Shown in pieces: positions 40,414-48,582 of a DNA stretch of 64,000 bases (positions are counted from its first letter, which is position 1; each line of letters begins with the position of its first letter). The notes below the pieces were generated by a model, which was not told where the DNA came from, made no database searches, and was given only the letters and a program-made list of their open reading frames with translations. The translations under genes were made by a program, and so were the position numbers. The DNA comes from Nocardioides marinus (GTDB lineage: Bacteria > Actinomycetota > Actinomycetes > Propionibacteriales > Nocardioidaceae), in NCBI RefSeq assembly GCF_013408145.1, contig NZ_JACBZI010000001.1, positions 558,001 through 622,000 on the forward strand, given 5' to 3'.

Positions 40414-41505
40414 ATGGCGGCGAAGGCGGCAGAGGTCGAGGCGGGCGGTCGTGCGGTGCGGGTCAGCAGCCCCGACCGGGTGATCTACGAGGCGACCGAC
40501 CGGACGCCCGAGGTCACCAAGCTGATGGTCGCCGAGTACGTCGCGTCGGTCGGGGACGGCCTGATGCGCGCGCTGCGCGACCGGCCGACGGCCCTGGAGC
40601 GCTGGCCCTCCGGCGTACGCGAGGGGATGCGGCTGGCGACCGGTCCGCAGGACTCCAAGGCCGACGCGTTCTACCAGAAGCGGGTCCCCAAGGGCGCTCC
40701 TGACTACCTCGAGACCGCCACCGTCACGTTCCCCTCGGGGCGGACCGCCGACGAGATCTGCCCGACCGAGATCGCGGTGCCGGTGTGGTGCGCCCACATG
40801 GGCACGATCACCTTCCACCCCTGGCCGGTACGCCGCACCGAGGACCCCGCCAGCCTCGACCGCCCCGACGAGCTGCGCATCGACCTCGACCCGCAGCCGG
40901 GCACCACCTTCTCCGACGCGGTGCGCGTCGCCGACGTGGCCCGCGAGCTGCTCGAGGAGCTCGGGCTGCGCGGCTACCCGAAGACCTCGGGCAACCGGGG
41001 TGTGCACGTCTACGTCCGCATCGAGCCGCGGTGGGAGTTCACCGACCTGCGGCACGCCGCCATCGGCTTCGGCCGGGCGCTCGAGCAGCGCGACGACCAG
41101 GTGACCACCGCGTGGTGGAAGGAGGAGCGGGGGGAGCGGATCTTCGTCGACTACAACCAGAACAACCGCGACCGCACCATCGCCTCGGCCTACTCCCTGC
41201 GGCCCAAGCCCGGTGCCCCCGTCAGCACCCCGCTCACCTGGGCGGAGCTGGCCGAGGTGAGGGACCCGCGCGACCTCAACCTGGTGACCGTGCCGGAGCG
41301 GCTGGCCTCCGAGGGCGACGCCTGGGCCACCATCGACGACGAGGCCTTCTCCCTCGAGCCGCTCCTGGAGCTGTGGGAGACGCTGCCCGGCGGGGAGCTG
41401 AACTTCCCCCCGGACTACCCCAAGATGCCCGGAGAGCCGCCCCGCGTTCAGCCCAGCAAGAAGGTCGCCGAGCACTGGGACGACGACGGCAACCGCATCG
41501 GCTGA
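40414..41505 (+). CDS. Prim-PolC-type primase-polymerase (LigD polymerase-domain family)
   Basis: Stand-alone archaeo-eukaryotic primase-type polymerase, 363 residues, of the LigD polymerase-domain family. The metal-binding aspartates are D157 and D159 in RIDLDPQPG; KTSGNRGVHVYVRI and FVDYNQNNRDRTIASAYS are the other nucleotide-binding motifs. Similar single-domain enzymes in mycobacteria (Prim-PolC, next to LigC) fill short gaps in base-excision repair, while the LigD-fused form serves end joining. A LigC gene lies 1.6 kb away in the opposite direction and no Ku gene is in the window, so the repair role fits better. TAGGGT is six bases before the ATG: leaderless. Confidence 0.88.
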   Translation: MAAKAAEVEAGGRAVRVSSPDRVIYEATDRTPEVTKLMVAEYVASVGDGLMRALRDRPTALERWPSGVREGMRLATGPQDSKADAFYQKRVPKGAPDYLETATVTFPSGRTADEICPTEIAVPVWCAHMGTITFHPWPVRRTEDPASLDRPDELRIDLDPQPGTTFSDAVRVADVARELLEELGLRGYPKTSGNRGVHVYVRIEPRWEFTDLRHAAIGFGRALEQRDDQVTTAWWKEERGERIFVDYNQNNRDRTIASAYSLRPKPGAPVSTPLTWAELAEVRDPRDLNLVTVPERLASEGDAWATIDDEAFSLEPLLELWETLPGGELNFPPDYPKMPGEPPRVQPSKKVAEHWDDDGNRIG

Positions 41506-41558
41506 GCCCGAGGCCAGGGCTGCGGCCGGAGCGGCCGAGAACTGCCGGAGAAGGCGGC

Positions 41559-41587
41559 GGCCCGCCCGAGCTGAGCTCGGGCGGGCC
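41559..41587 (+). terminator. Terminator hairpin after the Prim-PolC gene
   Basis: GGCCCGCCCGAGC-TGA-GCTCGGGCGGGCC, 13 perfect pairs with a 3-base loop, 53 bases after the stop codon. Confidence 0.8.
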
Positions 41588-41875
41588 GTCTGCGTGTATC
41601 TCGGCTCCCCCCGGAGCCACCCTGGTCCCACCGACGCGATCCGCGTGCCCCCCAGCCTCGCGGGGCGTCGATCCTGGTCCAGGTCCGAGGCCGCCCCCCG
41701 GCGGACCTCGTGAGAAATACGGTAGGGAGGTCGAGGTAGCGCCCGGCCCTCACCAGATCCACAAATGGGTAACAAAAACCCGGGTGGGGGTCGGCCGTCG
41801 AGGCGAGGGTGAGTCGGACGCGGACCGGGCCGGGTCAGGGGCGGGGAGGAGCGTGGGCTCGCACCGGGCCACCGG
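41588..41875 (+). other. Long non-coding stretch before the sulfotransferase gene
   Basis: No gene seen. It holds a small hairpin GGCTCC-CCCC-GGAGCC (41603-41618), a second stem AGGTCCG/CGGACCT (41681-41708), a -10-like TACGGT (41718-41723) and an unusually AT-rich pocket around 41760-41780 (ACAAATGGGTAACAAAAACC). These could be a regulated promoter or a small RNA; I cannot decide. Confidence 0.4.
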
Positions 41876-41888
41876 TAGTGTGCGCCGC

Positions 41889-42518
41889 ATGATGGTGTCC
41901 CACGAGCGACGCGTGCTCTTCGTGCACGTGCAGAAGACCGGTGGGTCGACCATCGACCGGATGCTCGAGGAGGCGATCCCCGACGTCACCTACCTGCAGG
42001 GCCTGCGCGGCGGGCGGCACGCCCGGCTGGCGCCGGCGCTGAAGGCGCACCCGGAGCTGAAGGAGTACTTCATCTTCGGTTTCGTCCGGAACCCCTGGGC
42101 GCGGATGTACTCCTGGTACGCCATGATGCGCCGCGCCGAGACGCAGGCCGCCGAGGGCAACGCCAAGGCCGCCAAGCAGCTGGCCAAGAACCGGCTGTGG
42201 AAGCGGGTGCTGCCCAACTACCCCGACTTCGAGAGCTTCGTGCTGCGCGGCCCCGACGAGCAGCGCGAGCTGCGCCGGGCCCAGATCACCTACCTGCGCG
42301 GCCAGGGCCGGCGCGCCGACTTCATCGGTCGCCAGGAGAACTTCGACGCCGACCTGCAGAAGGTCTGGGACCGCATCGGCCTCGAGTGGCCGGGTGAGTC
42401 GCTGAAGGTCAACACCGGCCCCAGTGCGGACTACCGTCAGCACTACACCGACGAGATGCGCGACAAGGTCGCCGAGGTCTTCGCCAAGGACCTCAAGAGG
42501 TTCAAGTACGAGTTCTGA
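41889..42518 (+). CDS. Sulfotransferase-family protein
   Basis: 209-residue protein with both PAPS-binding motifs of sulfotransferases: the 5'-phosphosulfate loop VHVQKTGGSTIDRML near residue 15 and the 3'-phosphate motif FGFVRNPWARMYSWY near residue 62. It lacks a signal peptide and membrane helices, so it is probably cytoplasmic. It is close in length to the smaller carbohydrate sulfotransferases; the acceptor is unknown. ATG 41889 stands seven bases after TAGTGT, so leaderless. It lies between two DNA-repair genes with which it has no obvious link; a dispersed repeat starts at its stop codon. Confidence 0.82.
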   Translation: MMVSHERRVLFVHVQKTGGSTIDRMLEEAIPDVTYLQGLRGGRHARLAPALKAHPELKEYFIFGFVRNPWARMYSWYAMMRRAETQAAEGNAKAAKQLAKNRLWKRVLPNYPDFESFVLRGPDEQRELRRAQITYLRGQGRRADFIGRQENFDADLQKVWDRIGLEWPGESLKVNTGPSADYRQHYTDEMRDKVAEVFAKDLKRFKYEF

Positions 42519-42549
42519 GGTCTCGACGCCGGCTCGACCACCGAGTCCG
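42519..42549 (+). repeat. Dispersed repeat copy after the sulfotransferase gene
   Basis: GGTCTCGAC, three extra bases, then GGCTCGACCACCG: a variant of the repeat at 15937 and 39002. It fills the 33-base gap between two converging genes. Confidence 0.5.
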
Positions 42550-42551
42550 GC

Positions 42552-43100
42552 TCAGAAGCCGGTCGCGCCCTCGCCGCCGCCGGCGGACTGCTCCTCGATC
42601 GACTCGTGCTCGAGCAGGTGCAGCACGGGCACGCCCAGCTTGCGTCGGGCCTGCGAGGTCCAGTCGAGGTGGAAGAACTCCGCCACGACGTGCGGCCTGG
42701 TCAAGATGATCGCCTCACGGCCGTCGATGGAGGCGACCTCGGCGATCAGCGCGTCGATCGGCGGCTCGGTGATGACCCGGCCGGTGGCGACGGCCCCGAC
42801 CTCGGCCAGGTGGGACAGCGTGCGCTGCAGCTCCTCCTCCGAGGCGTGGCGGCACTCCTCGCGCACGGAGTCCAGGTCGACCTCCGACATGGTCACGGCC
42901 GGGCTGGTGAGCAGCTCGCCACCGGCCAGCGAGCCCATGGCGGCCTCGATCCGGGCGGCGGCGTCGTGGATCGGCACCAGCACGTGGTAGCTGACCTGCT
43001 GACCCTCCTCGACCAGCTCCTCGTGCAGGGAGCGGACCTGCGCCGCGTCGGCGGCCGAGAGGGCCTGCTCGACGAGGAGGACGACGGGATAGGTCTCCAT
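42552..43100 (-). CDS. Hypothetical protein, UspA-like layout
   Basis: 182-residue soluble protein, not firmly recognised. It starts with a hydrophobic strand (ETYPVVLLVEQAL), has a QQVSYHVLVPIHD strand, a long acidic helix rich in Glu (LDSVREECRHASEEELQRTL), and a later IDALIAEVASIDGREAIILT strand. The alternating strand/helix pattern resembles nucleotide-binding universal-stress-type folds but the usual ATP motif is not evident. TATCGT sits seven bases before the ATG on the minus strand. It lies 32 bases downstream of ligC and may be read with it as well. Confidence 0.7.
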   Translation of the reverse strand: METYPVVLLVEQALSAADAAQVRSLHEELVEEGQQVSYHVLVPIHDAAARIEAAMGSLAGGELLTSPAVTMSEVDLDSVREECRHASEEELQRTLSHLAEVGAVATGRVITEPPIDALIAEVASIDGREAIILTRPHVVAEFFHLDWTSQARRKLGVPVLHLLEHESIEEQSAGGGEGATGF

Positions 43101-43132
43101 GCTCTCGACGATAGCCCGCTCGGGCGCCCCGG

Positions 43133-44251
43133 TCAGCCGTCCGCGAGGATGTCGGCCAGGTCGTAGCGGGCGACCTCGTCGAGCTGCTCGTAGCCGCACG
43201 AGCGCGGATCGCGGTCGGGACGCCACCGCTTGAAGTGCGCGGTGTGCCTGAACCGCCGGCCCTCCATGTTGTCGTACTTCACCTCCAGGACCCGCTCGGG
43301 TCGCAGCGGGGTGAAGGAGAGGTCCTTGCCCTGGCTCCACCGGCTCTGCGTCCCGGGCGCCCGGTCGGGGTTCGCGATCGCCCAGTCGCTGCCGGAGCCA
43401 CCCGCCCACGCCGACCAGGGGTGCTCCTCGATCGGGCAGACCAGCTCCTGCAGCTCGCCCCACAGCTCGGCGCGACGGGCCGCGGTGAAGCTGGCGCTGA
43501 CCCCGACGTGCTGCAGGCGGTCGCCGTCGTAGAGGCCGAGCAGCATGCTCCCGAGCAGCGGCTGCTCGGGCGTGGAGGTCTTGTGCTCGCGGTAGCCGCA
43601 CAGCACCACGTCGGCGGTGCGCTCGTGCTTGATCTTCAGCATCGTGCGGGCGTTCTCGGCGTACGGCGCGCCCAGCGGCTTGGCGATCACCCCGTCGAGC
43701 CCGGCGCCCTCGAACTGCTCGAACCACCGCTGGGCCTCCACCGGGTCGGTGGTGGTGCGGGTGAGGTGGCAGCGGCCGGACGGTACGCCGGTCCATGCCT
43801 GCTCCAGGGCCGTGCGCCGCTCGGCGAAGGGCCGGTCGACCCACGACTCGTCGCCGAGCGCGAGGAGGTCGAACGCGACGTACTCGGCGGGGGTCCGCTC
43901 GCTGAGCGTGGTGATCCGCGAGGCCGCGGGGTGGATGCGCTCCTGGAGCACCTCGAACTCCAGCTCCCGGCCGCCGCTCTCGCGGGGGAGTGCCACGAAC
44001 ACCTCCCCGTCGAGCACGCACCGCTCGGGCAGCTGGGCGCGCGCGGCCTCGACGAGCTCGGGGAAGTAGCGGGTCAGGGGCTTGGTGTTGCGGCTGGTCA
44101 GCTCGACCTCGTCGCCGTCCTTGAACAGCAGGCAGCGGAAGCCGTCCCACTTGGGCTCGAAGGAGAGCCCGCCGTGCTTGTCGGGGTCGGGCACCCCCTT
44201 GACGGACTTCGCGAGCATCGGTCGCACCGGCGGCATGACGGGCAGGTCCAC
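43133..44251 (-). CDS. ligC: ATP-dependent DNA ligase LigC
   Basis: ATP-dependent DNA ligase, 372 residues, seals 5'-phosphate/3'-hydroxyl nicks. The start VDLPVMPPVRPMLAKSV matches the LigC N-terminus. Motif I EPKWDGFR with adenylated Lys34, FVALPRESGG with motif III nearby (VLDGEV), motif IV DGVIAKPLG, motif V MLKIKHERTADVVLCG, then an OB-fold domain ending near residue 365. In mycobacteria LigC works with Prim-PolC in base-excision repair. GTG 44251 is leaderless by pattern (TAGTGT seven bases upstream, minus strand); ATG 44236 is an alternative. It is divergent from the zincin-like gene, with only 18 bases between the starts. Confidence 0.92.
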   Translation of the reverse strand: MDLPVMPPVRPMLAKSVKGVPDPDKHGGLSFEPKWDGFRCLLFKDGDEVELTSRNTKPLTRYFPELVEAARAQLPERCVLDGEVFVALPRESGGRELEFEVLQERIHPAASRITTLSERTPAEYVAFDLLALGDESWVDRPFAERRTALEQAWTGVPSGRCHLTRTTTDPVEAQRWFEQFEGAGLDGVIAKPLGAPYAENARTMLKIKHERTADVVLCGYREHKTSTPEQPLLGSMLLGLYDGDRLQHVGVSASFTAARRAELWGELQELVCPIEEHPWSAWAGGSGSDWAIANPDRAPGTQSRWSQGKDLSFTPLRPERVLEVKYDNMEGRRFRHTAHFKRWRPDRDPRSCGYEQLDEVARYDLADILADG

Positions 44252-44269
44252 GTCCGCGACACTAGTCGC

Positions 44270-44908
44270 GTGCGCCGACTGCTGACCCTCCTCGCCGTCC
44301 TCGGGCTCGCGGCCGCGGGGGTGGTCGTGGCGGTCGTGCTGACCACCGGCACCGAGGACGGCGCGCCCACGGGTGACCCGGGGGCCGGGGCGGTGCCGGT
44401 CGCGGTGCCCGAGGACGCCATCGAGGTCGTCGTGCTCGTCGACGAGTCCACCGACAGCGGCGACGCCGAGCGGGCGGTGGGGCTGGTGACCGAGGGGGCG
44501 CGGATGTGGCAGGGCGGCCTGGCCGGCCTGGTGGAGGACGACGCGGGCGAGGAGCCGAAGGAGCTCGTCGTGCGCACCGAGCGGGTCGCTCCCGACGGCC
44601 TGGTCGACGTGGCCGGGGCGGAGATCGTCGTGGTGGTCGCGACCGAGGCCGCGCAGTCCGGTGGTGCCCGTCTCGACACCGGCTGCGCGACGTACGACGA
44701 CGTGTTCGCGTTCGGTGCGTGGCGCCAGCGCGAGGGGTTCGACAGCCACCACCGGTTGCCCGAGGGCACCTTCGACGCGGTCTGCGACGGCGAGCCGGTC
44801 TGCGTCGCCGTCAACGCGACCTTCACGGCCGGGGGAGTGACCCCGATGGAGGCCTTCGGCCTGGTCGGCGACGAGCTCGGGCACTGCCTGGGCCGCACCG
44901 GCGCCTGA
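44270..44908 (+). CDS. Truncated, active-site-dead zincin paralog
   Basis: 212-residue membrane-anchored or secreted protein (N-terminal VRRLLTLLAVLGLAAAGVVV helix). Its body aligns by eye with the next gene: EVVVLVDESTDSGDAERAVG, IVVVVATEAA, and CATYDDVFAFGAWRQREGFD match CVVEDDPFDFASWQDKDGFD there. At the position of the zinc motif HEFGH it has DELGH (D201-H205), and the chain stops seven residues later, before the third His. It therefore cannot bind catalytic zinc in the usual way. It is divergent from ligC across a very short gap. It may be a decoy, an inhibitor, or a decaying duplicate; none of these is shown. Confidence 0.7.
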   Translation: MRRLLTLLAVLGLAAAGVVVAVVLTTGTEDGAPTGDPGAGAVPVAVPEDAIEVVVLVDESTDSGDAERAVGLVTEGARMWQGGLAGLVEDDAGEEPKELVVRTERVAPDGLVDVAGAEIVVVVATEAAQSGGARLDTGCATYDDVFAFGAWRQREGFDSHHRLPEGTFDAVCDGEPVCVAVNATFTAGGVTPMEAFGLVGDELGHCLGRTGA

Positions 44909-44917
44909 GCCCCCGGG

Positions 44918-44938
44918 GGGTGACCCGGAGGGTGACCC
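44918..44938. promoter_or_regulatory. Two GGGTGACCC palindromes before the metalloprotease gene
   Basis: GGGTGACCC occurs at 44918-44926 and 44930-44938, 12 bp apart, about 36 bases upstream of a -10-like TAGCCT (44974-44979) of the zincin gene. The same 9-mer lies at 61854-61862 before pstC. Paired short palindromes near a promoter suggest an operator. Confidence 0.35.
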
Positions 44939-45006
44939 GGGCCACATCGGCCCGTGTTCGTCCGATCCGTGGATAGCCTCTTGCGCGTTGGATCGTTGGC
45001 CGTGGC

Positions 45007-47436
45007 ATGCCCAGCAGAAGTCTCAAGCGCTCGCTCGTCGTGCTCGCCGCCGGGGCCGTCGCGCTCATGGGCGTCGGCGCGCCGGCGTCCTCCAGCCCCT
45101 CCGACAGCTTCGTCCGGCCGGCCTTCGGCGACGGCACCCTGCCCGCGGGGTGCATCGTCGACCGGGACCCGATCAACCCGGACAACATCTGCTACCACAT
45201 GAAGGTCGGGCTGAACGCGCTCGACAGCCCCAGGATCGACGTCGCCGTGCTCGTCCCGGTCTCCCCGGTGGCCGAGCGCGACATGCGCGTGGCCGAGCAG
45301 GCGGTGCAGATGTGGGGCGAGGGCGTGGACTACCTCGCCGACGAGATGGGCATGGAGTGGCTCTCCGAGGGCGTCGACATGAACGTCACGACCTATGAGC
45401 TGAAGGTCGACCCGACCGGCGTGCTGACCAAGCCGATCCAGCTGGTCGACCCCGAGATCGTCGTGATCATGAGCAACCCCGCCGGTGGCATCGGGATCGG
45501 CATCGACCCGGTCTCCTTCGCCGGTGAGCTCGGCATCGTCGACGGCGAGGGCACGCCCTGCGTCGTCGAGGACGACCCCTTCGACTTCGCCTCCTGGCAG
45601 GACAAGGACGGCTTCGACCAGCACGGCATGGAGAACGGCGGCACCTACGTCGAGGACTGCGGCGGTGTCGGCGGCAACGTCTGCTTCGCCGTCAACGGCG
45701 CGGTCGACCCGGTGCCGGGCGCCTCGGACTTCTTCCCGCTCTACGAGCTGGTGGCCCACGAGTTCGGCCACTGCCTGACCGTCGGTCACGTCGGCGACGG
45801 CGCCGACGGCCCCTGGGGCCCGACGGCCACCAACGACATCATGGCCTACAGCACCGACCCGCCGGGGCTCGCCAAGTGCGTCTCCACCCTCGACGTCGAG
45901 GGCTTCGCGCTGCGGATGAGCAAGTACCTCGACGTGAACGGCGACGGCAAGGTCACCGACAAGGACGTGCTGGTCCCCAACGACCTGTCCGGCGACGGCT
46001 TCAGCTCCTTCCAGGTCCAGCACCCCGCCGACCACGCGTACGCCTCCTCCACCGGCGCGGCCGCCGACTGCCCGCAGCCCGACCAGAGCGCGGTCCCGCT
46101 GGCCTACGGCGCCTTCACCCCGACCCCCGAGGCGACCACCCGCCCGGTGCTGCGCACCGGCAGGGTGTCGCTGTCCGGAGGGAAGCTCAAGGTCAAGGGC
46201 AAGGCCACCAACGTCGCCCTCGGCAAGGCGCCGACGAAGCGCTCGGCCTCGGCCGAGGACGCCACCGGCGACGGCGGCACGCCGATCACCGACCTGGAGT
46301 CGATGAGCGTGCGGACCGACAAGAAGTGGGTCCGCGCCACCATGACCGTCGGCCAGGTCTCCCCGGCTGCACTCCCGACCTCGGTGGCCGCCTACAGCCT
46401 GCTCATCGACGGGCGCCGGTTCGACTCCTTCATCGGCACCGGCGACACCTCCGGGACGCCGGTCGTGATGGACAACGGCACCGGCTACTACCTGCCGGAG
46501 GGCACCGCGGTCTGGAACGACGACAACACCGTCGACTTCAAGATCCGCCGCGACTACCTCGCCGATCAGCAGATCACCGCGCCGTACACCGTCAACGCCA
46601 TCACCGGCTACCACCTGCGCAGCAACGACTGGGTCGCCACGGCCGACTCGGTGCCGGACGCGCTCGGCGTCCAGGTCGCCGCCCCGAAGATGCCCGCCCG
46701 TGACCTCCGGGACGCGCCGAGGGCGAAGAAGGTCACCCGCACGACCACCACCATCACCCCCGACGGGGGCGTCTCCAAGCTGCCTGCCGAGAGCACCTTC
46801 GGCCTCGGTGGCCTGGTCAGCGCCGTGGACACCTTCGAGTACTTCACCGTCCCGGTGAAGCAGCAGGCCACCGTCGAGGTCACCCTCGAGTGGACCGGGG
46901 CCAACTTCTTCAACATGTCGGTCGACGGCGGCTCCAGCCAGATCCGCAAGGAGGGCGACAACTCGCTCACCATCACCGTCCCCTGGGCACGGCGCGACCT
47001 GTCGGTCACCGTCGACCCGGAGCAGGTCCTGGAGCCGACCACCTTCACGGTGACGGCGAAGTCGACCACCGTCGTGAAGGACACCGACAAGGACGGCGTC
47101 CCGGACGTCGCCGACGCGTGCCGCACCGCCAAGGGCCCCAGCACCGGTGCCGGCTGCCCCGACTCCGACGGCGACGGCCTCTTCGACCGCGACGACCGGT
47201 GCCCGACCAAGGCGTCGGTCAGCGCGAACGGCTGCCCCACCAAGGCCGACGAGCGGGTCGAGCTGTACGTCGACGAGCGCTTGCTGGCCTCGCGCACGGT
47301 CGTGACCAAGCACGGCTCGGCCGCCTTCACGCTGGCCTCCGCGGTCGGCTCCCTGGGCCGCGGCCAGCACACCGTCGAGGTCCGCTGGATCCGTGACGGC
47401 AAGCTCGTCTCGCGCTCGAAGCGGACGCTCGGCTGA
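45007..47436 (+). CDS. Secreted zinc metalloprotease with thrombospondin-3-like repeats
   Basis: Exported protein of 809 residues. Signal peptide SLKRSLVVLAAGAVALMGVG cleaved near ASSSPS. Catalytic core with zinc motif HEFGHCLTVGH (His251, Glu252, His255, His261), a metzincin-like arrangement with Thr where the usual Gly stands, and DIMAYSTDPPG that can serve as a Met-turn. Near residue 312 DVNGDGKVTDKD is an EF-hand-like calcium loop. After beta-rich regions, residues about 695-745 carry thrombospondin-3-type calcium repeats (DTDKDGVPDVADAC, DSDGDGLFDRDDRCP). This suggests a calcium-dependent extracellular protease. No Shine-Dalgarno; TAGCCT at 44974 is a possible -10 with a short leader. 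Confidence 0.85.
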   Translation: MPSRSLKRSLVVLAAGAVALMGVGAPASSSPSDSFVRPAFGDGTLPAGCIVDRDPINPDNICYHMKVGLNALDSPRIDVAVLVPVSPVAERDMRVAEQAVQMWGEGVDYLADEMGMEWLSEGVDMNVTTYELKVDPTGVLTKPIQLVDPEIVVIMSNPAGGIGIGIDPVSFAGELGIVDGEGTPCVVEDDPFDFASWQDKDGFDQHGMENGGTYVEDCGGVGGNVCFAVNGAVDPVPGASDFFPLYELVAHEFGHCLTVGHVGDGADGPWGPTATNDIMAYSTDPPGLAKCVSTLDVEGFALRMSKYLDVNGDGKVTDKDVLVPNDLSGDGFSSFQVQHPADHAYASSTGAAADCPQPDQSAVPLAYGAFTPTPEATTRPVLRTGRVSLSGGKLKVKGKATNVALGKAPTKRSASAEDATGDGGTPITDLESMSVRTDKKWVRATMTVGQVSPAALPTSVAAYSLLIDGRRFDSFIGTGDTSGTPVVMDNGTGYYLPEGTAVWNDDNTVDFKIRRDYLADQQITAPYTVNAITGYHLRSNDWVATADSVPDALGVQVAAPKMPARDLRDAPRAKKVTRTTTTITPDGGVSKLPAESTFGLGGLVSAVDTFEYFTVPVKQQATVEVTLEWTGANFFNMSVDGGSSQIRKEGDNSLTITVPWARRDLSVTVDPEQVLEPTTFTVTAKSTTVVKDTDKDGVPDVADACRTAKGPSTGAGCPDSDGDGLFDRDDRCPTKASVSANGCPTKADERVELYVDERLLASRTVVTKHGSAAFTLASAVGSLGRGQHTVEVRWIRDGKLVSRSKRTLG

Positions 47437-47485
47437 GCGCGGGGCGCACGTCACACCTGCAGGACGGGGCGAACCCCGGATGAGC

Positions 47486-47524
47486 GAGCACGGGACGCGA
47501 CCGCATAGGTTGCGTCCCGTGCTC
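47486..47524 (+). terminator. 17-bp hairpin overlapping the FKBP gene start
   Basis: GAGCACGGGACGCGACC pairs with GGTTGCGTCCCGTGCTC (one wobble) around GCATA. It ends the metalloprotease transcript, yet its loop and right arm contain the -10 (TAGGTT, 47506-47511) and GTG 47519 of the next gene. Confidence 0.65.
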
Positions 47525-48499
47525 CGTCGTACCCGCCCCGCCCTCGCCCTCGTGGCGCTCCTCCTGCCCGCCCTCGTGGCGTGCGGCTCCTCCGACCCCG
47601 AGTCGGGGACCGACGAGGCCGCCTCGACGACCGCGGCCGGGCTGGAGGGCATCACCTTCACCGGCGAGGTGGGGGAGTCGCTGAGCCTGGAGTGGGACGA
47701 GGACGCCGAGCTCGAGAAGCCCGAGGAGTCCGAGGTCAGCACCCTGGTCGAGGGCGACGGCGAGGAGATCGAGGACGGCGACGTCGTCATGGCCTACCTC
47801 TACGTCGCCAACGGCACCACCGAGGCCGAGGTCTACAGCGACTACACCAACGGCGCCGCCCAGACGCTGCCCAACGACGAGCGCGTGGGCGAGCTGCTCC
47901 TCGAGGTCCTCGACGGGGCGACGTACGGCTCCCGCGTGGTGGCGCTGACCTCCGCCGACGGCCTCTTCGACGGCCAGACGGCCGACAACCCGCTCGGCCT
48001 GGGCGACGACGACCCGGTCGTGCTCGTGGCCGACCTCGTCGAGGAACAGCAGGTCTCCCCGACGCCCACCTCCGACGAGGCCGAGGACACCACCGCCGAC
48101 TCCCAGCCCTCGCTCGTCGTCGAGGGCGGCGACCCGGTCGCCCTGGACTTCGACGGCATCGACGAGCCCGCGCTCGACACCCCCGTGCAGCGCCTGGTCA
48201 TCGAGGAGGGCGACGGCCGCGAGGTCAAGACCTCCGACACCGTCACCGTCGACTACCTCGGCTCCACCTACGACGCCGACGCCCCCTTCGACGGCAGCTT
48301 CTCGCGCGGCGAGCCGCTGGTCTCCCCGCTCTCGGGCCTGATCCAGGGCTGGGCCATCGGCCTGGAGGGCGTGCCGGTCGGCAGCCGGGTGCTGCTGCAG
48401 ATCCCGCCGGCCTTCGGGTACGGCTCGCAGGGCAGCGGCGAGTCGATCCCGCCGAACTCCACCCTGTGGTTCCTCATCGACGTCATCGACGCCGAGTAG
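47519..48499 (+). CDS. FKBP-type peptidyl-prolyl isomerase lipoprotein
   Basis: 326-residue secreted lipoprotein; lipobox LVAC near residue 22. The C-terminal 110 residues are a full FKBP domain (VTVDYLGSTYDADAPFDGSF, SPLSGLIQGWAIGLEGVPVG, FGYGSQGSGESIPPNSTLWF), and the preceding region (VVMAYLYVANGTTEAEVYSD) is a degenerate second copy. FKBPs catalyse proline cis-trans isomerisation and help fold proteins, here outside the membrane. The GTG at 47519 is preceded at seven bases by TAGGTT (leaderless); ATG 47480 is an alternative that would start inside a terminator stem. It could serve folding of the secreted proteases next to it. Confidence 0.88.
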   Translation: MLRRTRPALALVALLLPALVACGSSDPESGTDEAASTTAAGLEGITFTGEVGESLSLEWDEDAELEKPEESEVSTLVEGDGEEIEDGDVVMAYLYVANGTTEAEVYSDYTNGAAQTLPNDERVGELLLEVLDGATYGSRVVALTSADGLFDGQTADNPLGLGDDDPVVLVADLVEEQQVSPTPTSDEAEDTTADSQPSLVVEGGDPVALDFDGIDEPALDTPVQRLVIEEGDGREVKTSDTVTVDYLGSTYDADAPFDGSFSRGEPLVSPLSGLIQGWAIGLEGVPVGSRVLLQIPPAFGYGSQGSGESIPPNSTLWFLIDVIDAE

Positions 48500-48523
48500 C
48501 CGCCGGCCCCCGGGCGCTCCGTG

Positions 48524-48571
48524 GGACGTCATACGGAGGGGAGGTCCCCTCAGCCGGTTCGTATGACGTCC
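48524..48571 (+). terminator. Long nested hairpin before the tRNA
   Basis: Outer arms GGACGTCATACG / CGTATGACGTCC (12 perfect pairs) enclose GAGGGGA-GG-TCCCCTC. It ends the FKBP transcript; the tRNA promoter begins a few bases downstream. Confidence 0.8.
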
Positions 48572-48582
48572 TGGGGTGGCTC

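Noticed and set aside
41603..41618. Riboswitch in the region upstream of the sulfotransferase gene.
   Set aside because: No known aptamer core could be recognised; the stems are short, and the gene has its own leaderless promoter further on.
40414..44251. Non-homologous end joining locus (polymerase plus ligase).
   Set aside because: No Ku gene in the window, the two activities are on separate genes, and the ligase N-terminus is of the LigC type. Excision repair is the better assignment.
44270..44908. Pseudogene call for the short zincin paralog.
   Set aside because: The frame, N-terminal helix and start are intact and only the end is short. Loss of function as a protease is clear, but decay is not, so it is listed as a CDS.
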